A DNA stretch of 64,000 nt from Carposina sasakii (Eukaryota; Arthropoda; Insecta; Lepidoptera; Carposinidae): positions 12,214,001 through 12,278,000 of the forward strand of contig CP053156.1 in the NCBI GenBank assembly GCA_014607495.2. The letters are read 5' to 3'. The notes beneath the pieces are model-generated. The model saw only the letters and a list, made by a program, of their open reading frames with translations, had not been told where the DNA came from and did not search any database. Positions 63,535 through 64,000 of the stretch are shown here, piece after piece. Positions within the stretch are counted from its first letter, which is position 1; each line of letters begins with the position of its first letter. The position numbers and the translations under genes are program-made.

Positions 63535-64000
63535 TATTTTATTCGTCATACTTGGAGATTATTGGTGGATAAATTATAAGAAGATTATTCCGCAAGTTAC
63601 CAGTACAAGAGGTGTGAGCATCGTACTTGAGTTGGATTGTTGGAACCGAAGACAGGGTTTTGCCTTCATTTATTCTTATTTACCCATCACTCTCAGGTAG
63701 TAGTAATTATTAGGTATAATATTAATAATCGGTTAGTATTATTTTAATATGTTAACGACAATTTATTAAGTCAACCTATTCTTGTGCCTAAGTTATGTCA
63801 GATTGCAAATTCACATTAATTATAATTTGTATTAGTTAATTCGATACTAAATATTTAGTACGAGTATTATAGGTAGTGAGCCTTCTTAATTAACTATTTT
63901 ATTCTACAAATTGTGAAGTTTGTTAATCATTATAATTCGACAACTAAACCTGAGGTGTTTTAATTAAACAAGAGGTTTAAGATATAGTTAACTAACCATT
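63535..64000 (+). mobile_element. Start of a second BEL/Pao internal region (cut by window end)
   Basis: Repeats the leader 59138-59603 without visible change, including the donor-like site at 63697. The gag copy would start near 64077, beyond the window. Confidence 0.75.

Overview
This is an AT-rich stretch of an animal nuclear genome, almost certainly a moth or butterfly (Lepidoptera). The evidence is one intron-containing animal gene with GT-AG introns, set among dispersed repeats of types I know from Lepidoptera: tRNA-headed SINEs ending in TTTA-type repeats, small Helitrons ending in CTAG|T, non-LTR retrotransposons ending in ATGT repeats, and BEL/Pao LTR elements. Nothing looks bacterial or plasmid-like. 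Most short open frames are chance frames or lie inside repeats.

Host gene: positions 7489-14927, minus strand, hold a complete eight-exon allantoicase gene. Its 369 codons join in phase across all seven introns. Allantoicase cleaves allantoate to ureidoglycolate and urea in purine breakdown. A TATA box lies about 100 bp upstream of the start codon. Most introns carry transposons: SINEs, a fold-back element, a LINE tail and a Helitron. None interrupts coding sequence. I found no second convincing host gene.

Layout: 1-7150 is non-coding, with two fold-backs, a SINE remnant, an LTR-like block with internal tandem repeats (about 4560-5440) and two (TA)n tracts. 7489-15026 is the allantoicase gene with its promoter. 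15180-40000 is a graveyard of non-autonomous elements, including a multi-level nest at 19088-20600, a non-LTR reverse-transcriptase fragment at 33668-34346 and a nested LINE insertion with its own target-site duplication at 35470-35680. 40000-42000 holds a BEL-like primer-binding-site relic and a broken R1-like ORF1. 45000-56000 has further SINEs, terminal-inverted-repeat elements, Helitrons, a hAT-like MITE with a perfect 8-bp target duplication (48779-49131) and a 3' retroelement fragment at 50043. 57431-64000 contains a very young, pol-less BEL/Pao element (gag-protease only) arranged as LTR-gag-LTR-leader with a 4397-bp period, so a second unit runs off the window.

How parts relate: two families of short elements share their 3' ends with two LINE families present here, which is the usual arrangement for SINEs mobilised by partner LINEs. 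The BEL/Pao unit keeps an LTR, a primer-binding site matching tRNA-Tyr, a gag leader with splice signals, and gag, but lacks reverse transcriptase and integrase. It would need another element's enzymes to move. The clearest points for follow-up are the tandem gag-only BEL/Pao array, the altered protease active site, the recombined LTR/Helitron boundary, and two near-perfect palindromes (36979-37014, 52636-52699).
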